From assembly GCF_030371825.1 (NCBI RefSeq), contig NZ_JAUDDM010000019.1: a DNA stretch of 13,877 nt, one strand, 5' to 3'. This stretch comes from Collinsella sp944321445 (lineage in GTDB: Bacteria > Actinomycetota > Coriobacteriia > Coriobacteriales > Coriobacteriaceae). This document shows, in pieces, positions 13,205 through 13,877 of the stretch (within the stretch, counting starts at the first letter, position 1; the number at the start of each line of letters is the position of its first letter). Both the position numbers and the translations under genes were made by a program. The notes under the pieces were generated by a model. The model did no database searches, was not told the origin of the DNA, and worked only from the letters and a program-made list of their open reading frames with translations.

Positions 13205-13877
13205 ATGTCCAAAGGAACAAGTAAGCGGATTAAGCGCCAAATGGTTTCAATGTCCAGCAATGGTAAAGAATCAACTGGCCCAGCTAAGATGAACTTTAAG
13301 CAAGGGAGCTTTAATAACACGCAGAAGTTTACTAATCATCAGTTGACTGAACAGCAATATCAGAAGGCAATCAACCTACAGCAATCAGGTTTAATTCAGT
13401 TGCGAGATAATGCTGATTTTCTAAAGCCGGTTATTCAAAGTTTTTCAGAAAATGTTGATGTATGGCTAGACGCTCTTGATTCCGTTGAAAACAATTCTCA
13501 AATGACTGTTTTACTAAATGAAGTTATTAATAAATGGATTGCGCCACATCATTTAAGTAGTAGTAAGTTTCTTAATCTTATTTATCTTTTTGAAGTTGCT
13601 TATCAAGTAGGTAACTCCCAGTCCATTAAGAGTGATAGTACAGCCACTACTTGGCATACCTGGTGGAACCGTTACGGAACAATTAAAGAAAATGGTCAAA
13701 TTAAGCAGTTAGTTCTTAATGATTCAAGTCCAGAAGATATTGCTACGCTGTATTGGCTGGCCGGACTACAAAATCAATTAGCTCAGAAAATCATAAGTGA
13801 TTCATGTCGCGTAAATTTGCGCGACATGAATCAAAGTCCACAAACCATTGATTTAACGCCAATTCTTGCGACGGACA
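13205..13877 (+). CDS. polB: N-terminal part of the PolB gene, continuing into base 1 if the molecule is circular
   Basis: 224 complete codons running off the right edge with no stop. ATG 13205 has AAAGGGG (13190-13196) eight bases upstream. The frame enters base 3 of the window exactly in the polymerase frame, and the 29 codons up to base 89 contain no stop, so the joined gene is 1134 residues. The first 40 residues are basic and Ser/Thr/Lys-rich (KGTSKRIKRQ), followed by mixed helical sequence with aromatic clusters (TTWHTWWNRYG near residue 150). No motif is recognised. This adds about 250 residues before the exonuclease domain, a possible DNA-binding or partner-binding extension. If the record were a linear fragment, this would be a separate truncated gene of unknown function. 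Confidence 0.8.
   Translation, partial: MSKGTSKRIKRQMVSMSSNGKESTGPAKMNFKQGSFNNTQKFTNHQLTEQQYQKAINLQQSGLIQLRDNADFLKPVIQSFSENVDVWLDALDSVENNSQMTVLLNEVINKWIAPHHLSSSKFLNLIYLFEVAYQVGNSQSIKSDSTATTWHTWWNRYGTIKENGQIKQLVLNDSSPEDIATLYWLAGLQNQLAQKIISDSCRVNLRDMNQSPQTIDLTPILATD
13798..13833. repeat. Perfect 14-bp inverted repeat inside polB
   Basis: tgattcatgtcgcg (13798-13811) and cgcgacatgaatca (13820-13833) around taaatttg. It lies in the coding region for the presumed linker between the N-terminal part and the exonuclease domain, about 45 bases before the right edge. Confidence 0.85.

Noticed and set aside
1..13877. Linear plasmid with terminal inverted repeats, as expected for protein-primed replication
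   Set aside because: The two ends do not match from the termini inward; the similar sequences are offset by about 30 bases, and the reading frame joins end to start instead. No terminal-protein gene was seen.

Overview
The window looks like one complete circular plasmid of about 13.9 kb from a lactobacillus (Lactobacillaceae), linearised inside a gene. Reasons: it is AT-rich with strong AGGAGG-type ribosome binding sites; it has a Rep_3 initiator behind 22-bp iterons, a mobilisation cassette and an IS6-family element; and the reading frame entering the left edge is the same frame that leaves the right edge. Joining the edges gives one uninterrupted 1134-codon family-B DNA polymerase gene, and an inverted repeat also spans the junction. 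Species cannot be told from sequence reading alone.

Layout. 13205..13877 plus 1..2732: a primer-independent-type PolB (piPolB), followed by two tiny translationally coupled genes (2725..2988, 2981..3172) and a terminator. 3206..4360: a hairpin-rich non-coding stretch split by an intact IS6-family element (3308..4125) with an 8-bp target duplication. 4373..7221: mobilisation module with candidate oriT/operators, mobC, relaxase, a MobB-like membrane protein overlapping the relaxase out of frame, and a small basic protein, then a terminator. 7222..8827: theta replicon with four iterons, Rep_3 initiator and a convergent coiled-coil accessory gene. 8987..11800: a single-chain MmeI-like (Type IIL) restriction-modification enzyme. 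11810..12072: an Fst/par-like type I toxin-antitoxin locus not called by ordinary gene finding. 12089..12667: a serine resolvase with a candidate res palindrome upstream. 12910..13204: a control region before the polymerase, with a predicted minus-strand small RNA, divergent overlapping promoters and a terminator-like hairpin that also covers the polymerase ribosome binding site.

How it works together. Rep and iterons should start theta replication. Resolvase, toxin-antitoxin and restriction-modification are three independent stability functions. The mob genes make the plasmid mobilisable but not self-transmissible, since no type IV secretion genes are present. The polymerase is the unusual part: a self-priming PolB carried next to an ordinary iteron replicon, under what looks like RNA-based control. 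The sRNA/attenuator reading, the hairpin cluster and the hairpins inside the polymerase gene are the least conventional signals. They rest on base-pairing patterns I read by eye, not on folding software or database searches.
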